This document shows, in pieces, positions 47,299 to 59,221 of a stretch of DNA of 64,000 nucleotides. Source of the stretch: Spinacia oleracea (taxonomy: Eukaryota; Streptophyta; Magnoliopsida; Caryophyllales; Amaranthaceae); contig NC_079491.1 of NCBI RefSeq assembly GCF_020520425.1, positions 47,296,027-47,360,026 of the forward strand, read 5' to 3'. The position numbers and the translations under genes were made by a program. Position 1 is the stretch's first letter. Every line of letters starts with the position of its first letter. Under the pieces are notes generated by a model that did no database searches, was not told the DNA's origin, and saw nothing but the letters and a program-made list of their open reading frames with translations.

Positions 47299-49546
47299 AC
47301 TTAACATTGGGATTGTTTTGTACGGATTAGCAGTGAAAACGATTTTTTTAGACAAACATATTATATTCCAGTAAAACAATATGAGATCGCTCAATACCGT
47401 CTCAAAGATCATCACCTTTAGGTTGGAAATTACCCCAAAATTAGCTAAACAATTTGTCGCTTTGATTTGCTTCTGTAACAGTGAGTAAAGTAATCTCCCA
47501 ACCACTATGGCGAGTGAGAGCCTTATGCACGGTTATACATTAATAAACGAATTAATTTATTCTAAATACAAAAAATTAACGAAAATATTCATGATTTCAA
47601 GAACTATAGGTGACTTTGTCATTGTGTTTGTTGTCTTTCTATAGGATAGACCTTGACAAGTGATGACGTGATATGTTTTGATAGAATATCATTAGGAACC
47701 ATGAAATCGCTTTTTTTATTATTTTGATGGATTCTTAGCTTATCATCATCTCTAAATTTTATGATGTTTTAGTTATCATGTATTCCTTTTGTTCTTGTTT
47801 TTTAGTCCCTTATGAAAATTTGAACAATTCACTAAAAGGACACATTACATTTAAATCTCTAAAGAATCTCACCTGTGTGATTAGGAGATAGAAAAAAAAA
47901 AAAGATTTAATTCTTTTTTCCCCAAAACATTAACCCCCCCCCCCTCCCTCCCCCAATTTCATTTTTTCATGATTTCCCCCACCTACTCACATAAATTGCT
48001 GAATTGACGCCCAAATTTTGAGCTAAATTGTACAATTTATGTTTTCTCTGTAAAATAAAAGTTTCACTTTTCTGCACCTTTACAAGTACAAATACAAACC
48101 AAATTCTCATTACAAAACCCATTTACAAACGAATTTTGCATTTCCCATTTGTTCTTTTCTTTTAGAAAAACATTTTTAACGAGCGTTATTTTACATTATA
48201 GTTTGAGTTTTTTGACAATTTATGTGCATGTTTATTGAGGTGGCATATCCTTCATCTTTTTCTAGTTGAAATTATAGTTGTTTGTCATCATATTTTCTCA
48301 ATAAAGAAATATGATATTCATAATTACTACGTATGTAGTAGGAGATAATTAACTGTTTATGAGAAATTGTTTCGTTCATCTTGTCATAAATGTTTGTGTA
48401 CGTACCAATAATGTTTACCCAAGGAGGGAAGAACAAATTGTCCTCAATTTCCTATTGGAGACCACGAAACATTAGTAATTTTTCTCATTTGTCTCTAGAT
48501 TTCTTAAAGAACACCCATGAAAGAATGATTCTGTAAGATTCATATGTACCTTTGATAAAACGAATGATGGTCGATCAAGGACTCACTTGCAAGTTTTTCA
48601 CGTACTATAAAAAGATCAATTTTACAACAGTTTCCCCCAAAAATTGCATTCGTTAATCACATACATGTGCTATACAATTTTTACCTTAAAAAAAGAATGT
48701 ACTATACAATTCTCAATTTTATCCCAAAAGTTTCATTCTTTGATTGCATGACGATTGCAACTTTTACTTAGTTTAAATAATCTACGTTATTTTACTCCCT
48801 CTTTTTCTTTGACACATCACTATGACTATAACTATTTTTATTCTGTACAATTGGAGATGATACAGTTACCCTGGGGGTAACCTGACTGGACTTACCCTGC
48901 AATCAGGTAAGGACATGTCAGCCTAAAAAATTTCATTTTAGGGGGGAAAGATCCTTTTTAAGGGGGAAAAATTTTCACCCATTCCGCCATTGTTGCACTC
49001 CAAAGCGCGAAAAAAACCGCCCAAATCTCTGTAAAAAAAAATCCCGCCCAAATATTGTAACCTATTCCTAAAAAAAAAAAAAAAAAATCAACTCGACATT
49101 TCTGGAAATAGGTAAATTTTCATGAAACTCCCTTATATTTCTGTAGCATATATCACTGTGATATATTTGTTTAAAATAGAATCATTCAATTGGATTCTTG
49201 GGTATGTCTATATGTTTTTTTCGTATGGTTTATCAAATAATCTATTCTCGAATATGTGTATTTAGAGTTTATCAGATTTTCTGTATTTCCTGTAAATCTG
49301 GTTTAATGCGTTTAATTTGGGAGGGCGGAGAAAACAATGGGCTTTTGAATATGTGCAGCAATTAATTAATTTATTAATTTGTGTATGTAATACAAATGTA
49401 ATTTATTTAATGCGTATGTAGTATTAATACTCATTAATATTTGCAGTAGTATTTTATAAATTAAATGGCCGAGCATTTAATATAATATGTATGATTTATT
49501 TAATAATCTGGAAATTGTATTAATTGATTATGTATTTTACAGTGAA
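47299..49546. other. Intergenic region; no gene found
   Basis: About 2.2 kb. Contents are a C run (47935-47946), an inverted-repeat cluster GTTACCCTGGGGGTAAC and TTACCTGATTGCAGGGTAA (48867-48908), an A run (49070-49087) and AT-rich sequence that probably includes the upstream region of the FRS-like gene. A splice acceptor-like TATTTTACAG lies at 49532-49541. Confidence 0.5.
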
Positions 49547-52348
49547 ATGGTTAGTATAGACCTAAATGGTGAACCAGAGGCCGAAGATGGTACTGTTGTG
49601 AATTTTACTACGTCGCAACCCCCTAAAGAAGGAATGCGTTTTGATTCCGGTTTTGAATTTAATGAATTTTGTCACCGTTATGCTTATAATGAAGGTTTTG
49701 AGATGTTTGTGATTAGTGATGAGTTAAAGAAAGAGTATAAGGATAAGGGTGTTAGTAAAAAAGGTATAGGAGATCTTGAGGCTAGGGCGCATATGATGCA
49801 ACGAATAAGATTAAAATGCAAGAAGGGAGCGGTTAAAAAAAGTGAGGGGTCTAATGTTACAGGATGCAAAGTGTTTGTTTATGGTTCATTTAAAAATGGA
49901 GAGTTTGTAGTAGTTAATTGTTCTTTGCAGCATAATCACCCTCTTAGCCCCGAATGTAGCCGAATGATGGTTAATTACAGGAGAATTGATGGAGCTACCT
50001 TTGATAGGATAATGATAAAAGGGGGGTGTTAGCGTGAGTAGAAACTTTGGTACTCAGCTTATTGAAAAAGGTGGTTTTGATAATATTACGTTCAACAAAA
50101 GGGATGTTAGGAACGCCATAGCTGTTGAACGCCGTAAAACAATGTTCGAGGAAGGAGATGCTGCCAGTCTTGAAAAGTATTTCGAATCACAACGAGAATT
50201 GAATAGCGATTTTTATAGCTCTATGCAACGAGATGAAGAAGGCATTTTAAAGAACGCGTTATGGTCCGACGCGCGTAGCAGAGGAACTTGCATATACTTC
50301 GGGGATGTGATTAGTTTCGACACCACCTTTTCTAGCAATAGGTACGCAAGCATAATGTTTTTGTTAATTTGGTCTACTCTAATTTTTTTTGTAATATATT
50401 AGGATGTGTTAATGGTTAATGTGTTGGTTGCGTTGTTATAAGTACGTGTGTTTCTATTTTGTTTATATTTATGCATGTTTGTTTGCATGCTGATTATCAC
50501 TAACGTCAATCAAATATGTGTTCATTTTTATTATCATGTCTTATATAATTGTTTATGTGGTAGTGTATTCATGATGATTATATTACATTTATTAAGTTTT
50601 TCAATCAAGCAGGTATCGCATGCCGTTTTCCCCATTTGTTGGCGTCAACCACCATGGGAAGTCGATTGTATTCGCTGCCGCTTTAATCTCACATGAAGAT
50701 ACTGAAACTTTTGTTTGGGTTTTTTAGGAATGGTTGAAGTGCATGGGAAAGCCTCCGAAGGGCATTTTAACCGATCAAGACAAGGCAATCGGTAAGGCAA
50801 TAAGCAAAGTTTTCCCAGGTGTTCCACACCGGCTTTGTTTGTGGCACATGCTACAGAATGCCTCTCGGAACCTTGGCAAGCTTGTTGAATGGAAAAGCAT
50901 TGATACACTTATTAGAACGGCCGTTCATGATATGCTCGATCCCGCGGAGTTTGACGAGGCATGGTGTCTTGTGATGGACACATATAATCAACGTAAGGGG
51001 TGGATGTTGGATGCGTACGAAAACCGTCGACAATGGGCACCAGCCTACAATAGAGGCCAATTTTGGGCCGGAATGTCATCTACACAGCGAAGTGAAGGTA
51101 TGAATCGTTACTTCAAAACTCAAGTAGACCTAGAATGTGGTTTATTGCAGTTCATTAAAAACTATGAGTTTTGTATGAATATAAAGGCAGAGGAAGAAAA
51201 GGAGGATAATTTTGATTGTATAGATAAGCCTCCACAACTTGATGTTGACAAGAGTGTGTTAGCTGAGTACGTTTTCCATAAGGTGTACACCAACGAGATG
51301 TTTGCTGATATTGTGTGTGAGCGTAAAGGTTTAACCCACACAAATGTTACCAAAATTGATGCAATAGGATCACTTTTGTTGTATAGAGCTGACGAGAAAC
51401 TGCCTCCCTCATTGGAGGAAACGGTTCAAAAGCTACAGTGTTAGAGTTGATAAGGTTAAAGGAGAGCTAAGTTGTTCATGTCAGTTGTTTGAATTTAGAG
51501 GTATTCTATGTAGGCATATACTGAAAGCCATGGATGTGGAGGATTTTCAATTTATACCGGAGAAATATATACTAGATAGATGGAGGAAACAAGTTAGGTC
51601 TTATGAGATCTTGAGGGTTTCGTACTATGATCCGGAGGAATCAAGACGGCTAGCAAAAGCTAAAGAGCTATCTTTAAGGCACAATTATTTGAAAGAATTG
51701 GCCATGCATAATGATGTTGCATACAAGCTGTATACGGAAGCTACTGATATTGTTAGGCTCAAAATGGAGGATGCGGTGGGTATTCGAAAAACGGGTGACC
51801 AAGGTGATACGTCTATTATGTGGTGGGATCCAGAAGCACGTAATGTGTTTGGTCGTCGTAGGTTAAGGCCAAGAGAGTGTAACGAGCGCGCTCTAAAAAG
51901 GAGGTTCAACCGGTTGAAGCCGATGTTATCAAAACCCCGATTGATAAGAGGCATGTTGGTAGGCCAAAGAAAGGACCTTGTTCAATTTACGAAAAATCTA
52001 AGAAGAAACAAGCATGTACGCACGCTGAGATTGCAGCCAATGAGGTACTTTTATGTCGTTTCATAAGTACTTTATTAGGTTATTATTTGAACCACTATAA
52101 TTTAATCAGGTTTACGCTCATTGTAGGAACTTATCGGGTCCATGTATGGGCATATTCCTAGCTACCGGGCTAGGCAAGAACATGCAAATAACGTCAACGA
52201 TGAACGTGTACATCCTTACTACAATGGACCTGTGCTAGAAGACATTCCCGAAAGTTCCCAAATTAATTTATCTGAAGATATATCTCAGACTTTTGATTAC
52301 GATACATACGAATGGCGTACACGACTTGGAGGTCGAATGACATTGTAG
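49547..52348 (+). pseudogene. FAR1/FRS-like (MULE-transposase-derived) gene, broken
   Basis: Proposed exons are 49547-50341, 50613-52044 and 52127-52348, with GT-AG introns that restore NRYRMPFSPFVGVNHHG. Domain order is as in FAR1-related proteins. The FAR1 DNA-binding domain comes first (FDSGFEFNEFCHRYAYNEGF, LKCKKG, CSLQHNHPLSP). Next is the MULE transposase core (ISFDTTF, VNHHGKSIVFAAALISHEDT, ILTDQDKAIGKAI, PHRLCLWHMLQNA). A SWIM finger follows (CSCQLFEFRGILCRHIL), then a GRPKKG tail. Lesions: a frameshift in the G run at 50021-50026, an in-frame TAG at 50725-50727 where Gln or similar is expected before EWLK, a frameshift near 51425-51435, and another between about 51860 and 51930. FAR1-type proteins are nuclear light-signalling factors; their relatives are transposases. 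With these lesions no full protein is made, unless several are sequence errors. Confidence 0.8.
50342..50612 (+). other. Intron of the FRS-like gene
   Basis: 271 bases, AATAG/GTACGC to CAAGCAG. Joining its flanks restores the conserved transposase segment. Confidence 0.75.
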
Positions 52349-52932
52349 CTGCTCTTATGTTGTAATTGATTGAGATTGTTACGTATATGTTTTGGAGGTT
52401 TAGTTGTTGTAGCCGCTGGGAAAATAATAGTTTTTGTTTTTCCATTAAACCCATTTGTTGGGCAGTGTATTTTGTGATGTTATTCCTAATCCATTTTGCT
52501 CTGTTCTGAGTTCATGAACTCGTATCCTTTTTCGCTATCATTGAAGAATTGTCTTACAAAAAATTTCACACACATTTTTTTATGTCACACTGTATAATGG
52601 TCCCCAAAATAAAAATATAGGTCACAATTTCATACACTAGTCATACACTAGTCATTTATTTACACGCACGTTATATTTAATCAATTACTCAGCTATTAAT
52701 AAGATGGTATTTAATTAAATACTTCCTCATTAATAGAAGTTAAAAAATGCAAAAATAATTTACGTAAACAATAGAAACCTGCATAATTCGCCTAAATGTA
52801 TCAATCGGGTCCACATAGAATTTTCAAAGTTAAATAAAATTAATGTCTACAAATTTGTATTGAGTTTAGGCTCACAAGAGAGTAATGAATGTAAACACCA
52901 ACAGAAAATAGTTTCGTAATACATAAAGCTAT
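52349..52932. other. Convergent spacer between FRS-like and ULP1-like genes
   Basis: 584 bases, AT-rich, presumably the two 3' UTRs meeting. No further gene seen. Confidence 0.5.
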
Positions 52933-54927
52933 TTATCCGATCTTGTTGGTTAATATATCCAACACTTGATTGGAGTTAACCTCGTTGTAGAAACTCCCCA
53001 CAAGACGCCCGAGTATGTAGTTCTTCACATGTTTAGCATTTGTTTCGTATAGCTGCGCATGTGAAAAAATGCACTCGTATTAGTACAAGTTAAAGTTAAG
53101 TTTGAATACAAATATAGTGTAACCTGTTACCTTTATCATATCCGCTACACTTTCCACGACCGACAACAAACGAACCATACACAGTAGCCCCTTGTCGAAA
53201 GGAGTTTTTTCCACCGGCTTCTTTACCAATTTTACAACATATGTCGATATATCCCATTCGTTGTTGTGGAATCCCAAAGGTACTTGCACGGTAGCGAATA
53301 ATTTCAGCAAAATATGTACTATAGTCGCGGACACACTGCACACTGTGTGTGATTTCTTGCCCGTGTCATAAACGCAAATCCGACCATCGTCTGCATCTGG
53401 TGAGGATTTCTTGTTTACCCTCACCGTGTACCATCGGCCAGCCGTGTGTATGGGTAGATAAAGTTGTGGGAAATTAATCAGATTAATTGACATTCTAACT
53501 TTCTGCCCACGAAGAATAAGTGAATAGTAATTTCTATTACCTCATTGATCTTTTCTAAATGAAATCCCAAAGCCATGTCAACCATGACCTTGTCCACCAT
53601 GTTCTTCAGATGCAAAGGATTAAATTTCATTGATGGTTGGTCGCAGTTTTCATATAATGCACACTAATACATCAATGGAAAATTTTCTTAGTTGTTTAAC
53701 ATCAGTCCCAAAACAAAACTCAGTAGTCGATTAGGCTTAGGCTTACCAATTCTACCGGGATGACCACGTACGAATTCATAAACACCATTTCTGCGATGTC
53801 TCTGTTCAGACAAGCACACCATGCAGACATGACCTAACAAACAAAAAGTATAGTTGGTACGTTTATAACATGTGTTTTGTAATACACAACACAGGAATTT
53901 CGTATGAAAAATAAGTGCTTACCTCAAGACCTATTTCTCCCTTACTCTTAAAAGAATCATACAATAATCCACGTGTTAGTGCTACGTTGTTGTACTTGAA
54001 AAACACCTGCTCACTGAACTTTTTACGATCTAAAATAATAGCTGCAATGGATTTCTGAATCGGATCAAATCGCCTTGTCGGTTGAACACCAGATTTCGAG
54101 ACCAAGTAATCATCCGATTCGGTTGCATCTTCATCAGTGTGTTGCCTCACACTCACATCGTGCACAACAGGGTTTTCATCTGGTTGATTTACATCTACTG
54201 CAACGCCTCTTACGTTTTGTCCATCATGTTCTTGCTCTACATTTTCCCTCAAACCCGTATTCTGACTTGCGATGACTTTCTCATTTAAGTCACCTGCGGA
54301 TCCAATCTTTGCCTGAAAGGATACAGAAAGGCAATCATGTTTACCATATGAATAACTAGCACAACCCTTGAACCCTGGTACACAGTCGAATAAATTATTA
54401 CCTTCCTAGGGATGCTCTGCCTCGCACCATCTTTGCATTGAGATTGACATACTCTCAACAATTCGGTTGGGGGCGGTGTTGGCTTTCCGACATTGTTTTT
54501 ACCCTTACGGTCAGCCCAAGGACGACGGGTCAAAGGTTTTCCTCCCGGATACTCTTTGCCGTATACCACATCACGAACTACCTACAGTACTGTATGTCAT
54601 TCATTGTTGAATTATGTAGCACGTAATATATAAACTTGAAATGTAATTGTTATTACCTGTGCATACCCAAATTTACCATCTGTACCCCTGTCAAGGTTCA
54701 TTACGGCTTTAACATCATTCGTATTCCACGCCCCAAGTCTTGGACTATCAGTCTTCCATGCCTTTGCAATTTTTGAATATTTGATTCTGTCCAGATATGC
54801 AATCTACCAAACGAAAAACATCTCATAAATGAATGTAGCATTATATATATTCAGAACGCACACCAATTAACGTGTCACTAAGTACGTACCATCAAAATGA
54901 ATGCGGAGGCACGTCCTTGCTCCTTAC
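52933..54927 (-). CDS. ULP1/C48-peptidase-like protein, 5' end cut by a retrotransposon
   Basis: Minus-strand exons: 54890-54927 (partial), 54657-54803, 54402-54581, 53923-54312, 53747-53833, 53541-53663, 53131-53502 and 52933-53052. All are GT-AG and in phase, about 485 codons without a stop. The N-terminal part is basic and Pro-rich (DVVYGKEYPGGKPLTRRPWA). An acidic Asp/Glu linker follows, then the C48-like domain: WCACLNRDIAEMVFMNSYVV, LYLPIHTAGRWYTVRVN, RICVYDTGKK, NEWDISTY, EKTPFDKGLLCM. In active ULP1 proteases the patterns are HW...D...Q..DCG. Here the His position is Arg (GRW) and the Cys position is Lys (DKG), so it is probably inactive. ULP1-like genes of this sort travel with plant Mutator-like elements. 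The start codon lies beyond the LTR insertion at 54928. Confidence 0.7.
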
Positions 54928-56392
54928 TGTAGACACCTACTTTTGTCCCCGTTCCCGCAAGGGAAAGGTTCGATGATGAAAGCATAAAAACTCCACTTGA
55001 CAACGCATCTCCTATAAAATAAACGAATCTCGATTCCCCATTTCATTTCACCCGAAACCTGCTATTTATGGAAACCTGCTAAAAATAGTAATTGCCGTAA
55101 AAGGTAGCTTCTAAAAGTGGCAAAATCATAAAAGATAGAAACCTGTCAGAATTAGGCGTTGCATTCCAACATAAATCCTAAATGAGATAGAAAACTGCGA
55201 GAATCCTATTCCTAAAAGGATTCGGAAATAAGAGTTACGTATTAATTTAAATCCTAACGAGCCTAGAGTTCGTAACGGGCCCAGACGCATTCCGTCACAA
55301 ATTGATACGCGCTAAAAGACTCAAATTAATCTCAAACTCTACGGATTTTAGAATCCGAATCTGACTAAACAAAAAACTGCCCAGACCCTATTTTCAACGC
55401 CTGGCTCTGGGCGCCGAAATCTTCGGCGCCCAGGCCTGGGCGCTGAAAATACCTGGGTACGTTTCTTTTCCTAATTCTTTGTGGATTAGAACTCTGCAAT
55501 TCTATCTTTCCACGAACTCTTCCCTATAAATAGGCCCCTAGTTTCGACGTGAAACAACACACAACAACACATAATATGCTCTGAGTATTGACTCAAAACC
55601 CCTTAGCCTAAGCCTCTCGCTGCGAAACTGTTCACGCGTTCTGTCGCAATCGATCCATAAATCGAACAGAACGTATCCTGTCCCATAATCGAGATTCGTT
55701 AAATAAAAAGGAGAAATAGCAAAGTCAAAGTGGTTAGTTTTCTGAGAACCCTGACGCACCTCTCAAGGGTGCGTCGTAATGTGTCCCTTTTCGATGATTT
55801 AACTGCTTTCCTCGCCCTTTTTATGAACTGTTAAACTAACCTAATATGATTGTTCTATCACGCCTAATAAATATAATATTTTTGGGAAATCGGATTATCA
55901 TGCTAGGTCCCTTAATGATATTTAAATCAGATAATCACGATCGAATTAGTATTATATGCTGCATATTGCTAAAATCAACTCAGATTAGTTTAATAGTTAA
56001 CGCATGTCCCTTCAATTATTTATGCTGAGCTAGTAAGGATATCCTGCCTCTGGAGTTATCGACGAGCGAATTACTCCTCTCGGTAGTTACAGTCCCCCGA
56101 ACCCTCAATCTCTACCTTGCGGGTGTATATTGAGAGATCCCCACACCAGGGATCACAAGGGAACCTACGGCCATCGTGGTCAAACATAATTGCACTCCCT
56201 TTATGTCACGATAACCGGGTTTTGTCAGTTTTTCTCATTGTCGTTAAAAACTGAATGGCGACTCCTATATTACTAGTCAATTGGGTGTATACTCACAGGA
56301 AATCCAATTACACTTGATTGAATAAAAAATAATCGTCACACCCACGAGGGACAGGTCACGCATTAGCCTCGCGCTTTTTCGACCCCCTCACA
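54928..56392 (+). repeat. 5' LTR of the Tat/Ogre-like element
   Basis: TGTAGACACCTAC...CCCCCTCACA, TG...CA ends, 1,465 bases. It contains a GC-rich palindromic patch (GGCGCCCAGGCCTGGGCGC, about 55424-55442) close to a TATAAATAG box at 55524, probably the promoter. The transcript start would be some 30 bases downstream. Confidence 0.75.
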
Positions 56393-56393
56393 G

Positions 56394-56411
56394 TGGCGAC
56401 TCCACTAGGGA
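56394..56411 (+). other. Primer-binding site (tRNA-Arg-like)
   Basis: TGGCGACTCCACTAGGGA begins two bases after the LTR. It is complementary to a plant tRNA-Arg 3' end (CGGAGTCGCCA) over most of its length, as in Ogre-type elements. Confidence 0.7.
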
Positions 56412-57624
56412 TAGTGAAGGAAATACTCGTGCTTGTAGGTAATCAAAATAGCCGAAGGGTGAAACGATCCTACCCCGCGTTTATTTCCCCATCAAGTTGG
56501 GACGACCTGAAAATCAGCATATTAATGTGAACGGGCAGAACATCATAACGAATCTCGGCTCCCTCGGGAGTTGGGACTAAGGATACCTTTTTCGCCAATA
56601 GGGGGGTGCATACGCCGCGCATGTTTCCCACTTGGTACTTGTGCAGGTAGTACACCTATCCGGAACCCAATCGCTCGCTCATTAGGTCCCTCTCGCCTGC
56701 ATGCCCCCTTGGCTTGCAATTGCGGGTTGGCCTCTTGAGCGAAATTCGTCTGTTGAAGACACTACCTCGACCAGGGCATGTGTTGGATCTACGATAGAAG
56801 CGGTACCAAGCCAGGCGCAAATAAACTACCTATAGAGGCCTATCATAAACTACGTGGCATATTTAATTTTCAAATCCATATTTGTAATGTAGTTATGTGT
56901 AGCGAAATATGTGATTGTGTGTGACAAACTATCTTAGAAAACCAATGACCTTAAAAATTGCCCAAACATTCATAGACTAATTTGCCAAAGAGTTATATCG
57001 AAACACGTGTTCCGCAAACCCGAATAATCGCCACAAAATAAGCGACGCTCGGGATGGCCTGTAACGAATCCCACGAACGCTGTTACGCGTAAAGGACGTT
57101 ATTAGGCAAGCACGCAAATCGAAGTCGCATAAACAGAAAACAGAAAACGAGAACCAGCCAGGGACGCATTTTCAACGCCCCTGGCTGGGCGCCAAAATTT
57201 CTCACGCCCACTGCTGGGCGCTGAAGTTGCTGCTTGACTTTTTTAGTCAGGCGCAGCGGCCTCGGTGCCCAAGCAAAAAGAAAGTCCGTAGCACAAAAAA
57301 AAGTTCATCAAAAGAATTGCTACGAGGGCGTAAGAAAAGCACTCGATTTCAAAAGGCGACTCGCGAAAAATTAATAACTCTTTGTGTCGTCGTTAGGCCT
57401 CCTACGATGGCAATGCTCGGCACCAAAATCGAACATGCTAACAACTATGAATGTCACACAGGCAAGTGTTTCGAAAATCCAAAGAATGACCAAAATAAAA
57501 AAAAACCCCCCCAAAAAGTGTACCGACAGAAGAAAGAGCGAAAAAGTGAAAAACCAATTTAGAGAGTCGAAGTCTAGACTAAGTAATGCTTGAAACTTTG
57601 GGAACCTAAACTTTAGCTTATCTT
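56412..57624 (+). other. Leader of the Tat/Ogre-like element
   Basis: 1.2 kb between primer site and gag. It repeats the LTR's GGGCGC theme (GCCCCTGGCTGGGCGCC and CCCACTGCTGGGCGCTGAAG, about 57176-57226). The open stretch 57227-57562 is Lys/Ser-rich and not a recognised gene. Confidence 0.5.
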
Positions 57625-59221
57625 ATGCCTAGGACCGGTCCTGCCACTTGGTGCCGATCAGGGAATCAACGGCTAGTACGTCTCGAAGATACATCACCAA
57701 CATCAGGTTTAGTAACCCCAAGCTCCGTCCGTCGTCCCTCATTTCAAGGATCTCCGCTTCCCCAACCTCGATTCGCACCTCCAAACATGTCCATCGAAGA
57801 TTTACGAGACCAGATGGTCCAAATGACCCAACTCATGGGCCAACTGAAAATGGAAAACGAAGCCTTAGCGGCTGCACAAGCCAAAAATGACCTCGAAAAC
57901 GAGAAGAAGATCGAAAAAATGGTCCTACAGCAAACCATGGGGAGCAAATACTTCTCCCTCGAGCCTGAACCTTTTTCTGGCAAATTAACAGAAAAGTTCA
58001 GTTCATCTGACTTACCAAAGTTCAAGGCCACGGACAACCCCCGTGATCATCTACTGAGCTTTGTGAATACCATGAACTTGAAAGGCGTGGACAAGTCCAT
58101 GTACCTACCTGCCTTTCCTTTGTCCTTGGAACCTGCCGCTCAAATGGTACTATCACCAGGACCCTAAGCTCTTCCCCACTTGGGAAGACTTTGTCAATGT
58201 CTTCATCAAGCAATACTCGTCGAACATGGATTTCCAAGTCACCATGCGCGAGCTGGAAGTTCTCTTCCAAAAGAAAAATGAGGGTTTCACAACCTACTTT
58301 GCTAGATGGAGGGACCAGGCGGCCCAGCTAATAAATAGGCCTCCCGAAACAGAATTGGTCCAAAAATTCATTGACAACTTAGACCCGGCCTACAGGCAAC
58401 ACCTTAGGTACCTGGGACTCGACCTCGCCAAATTGGTCCAAAAATTCATTGACAAAAGGGTTTATGATGTGGGAATAAAAATCGAGGATGACCTCGCCAA
58501 ATCCATACAAAGCAAACCTGCATATAAGACCAACACCTATAATCAGGGTAACACACCCCAATCCCAAGAAGTCCATGCTGTAGAAGAGGCTCCCGCCCGA
58601 AGATACCCTGTAAGATGGGTCCGAGACCGAAAGTTTGCCCCACTCGGGTCAACTTTGGTACAAGCCTTCGAAAGACTAACCAATCAAGGAAAGTTGAGAC
58701 CTATAGGCCCCACCCGTGACCCTCCTGTCAAAAACAAATATTGGGTCGAAGGTACTTACTGCAAATTCCATCAAGGAAATGGGCATGACACTGAAAACTG
58801 CTGGTATCTAAAACATACGATCCAGGACATGATAAAGGATGAAGTAATACCTCTCCCTAACGTTGGAAAACCCAACAACAACAAGAGCCCACTCGGCTCT
58901 TGTCACATCTCTCTCGACCAACCAGAGAATTTCGACCCCACGGTGTATATTACACCTCAAGGTGCGCCACTCGCTGTGGTACCTACGGATCGAATCGAGG
59001 GGGAAGTGTGCGGTGTGTGGAATGATGATGCTGAAGATATTTACCTATCTCAAGTCTCGGGCCAGGACCTCTTCATAGAAACTTGGCCCGGGTATGCTCT
59101 CATTGACACCACCCCTCAGGAGCCCGAGGTCGACAACCTCACCCGATCCGGAAGGATATGCCAACCGGATATTCACCCACCTCCTATGGACGACATCCCG
59201 GTTAGGAAAACTCCTGAGAAC
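57625..59221 (+). pseudogene. gag: gag of the Tat/Ogre-like element (frameshifted, truncated)
   Basis: The first part (57625-58167) has a coiled-coil-like segment (MSIEDLRDQMVQMTQLMGQL) and KFKATDNPRDHLLSFVNTMN, the start of the gag core. The frame shifts near 58140-58150, and the continuing frame reads WYYHQDPKLFPTWEDFVNVF, FTTYFARWRDQAAQLI, LVQKFIDNLDPAYRQHLRYL. A CKFHQGNGHDTENCWYL knuckle-like motif follows near 58760-58806, typical of Tat-lineage gag. A 24-base stretch (TTGGTCCAAAAATTCATTGA...) occurs twice, at about 58355 and 58433, inserting LVQKFIDK into the chain. The reading frame is cut at 59221 by the copia LTR, whose first bases supply the terminal stop. Confidence 0.8.

Larger units (their letters stand above)
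54928..59221 (+). mobile_element. Tat/Ogre-like gypsy retrotransposon, interrupted
   Basis: 5' LTR 54928-56392, primer site from 56394, leader, and gag from 57625. At 59221 a copia element interrupts it, so protease, reverse transcriptase and the 3' LTR are not in the window. The tRNA-Arg-like primer site and the CKFHQGNGHDTENC gag motif point to the Tat/Ogre lineage. It sits inside the ULP1-like gene; the five bases before it (CTTAC, 54923-54927) are the candidate target duplication. Confidence 0.8.

Noticed and set aside
55520..55760. Minus-strand ORF in the Tat/Ogre-like LTR
   Set aside because: Within the LTR, opposite to the element, with no recognised family.
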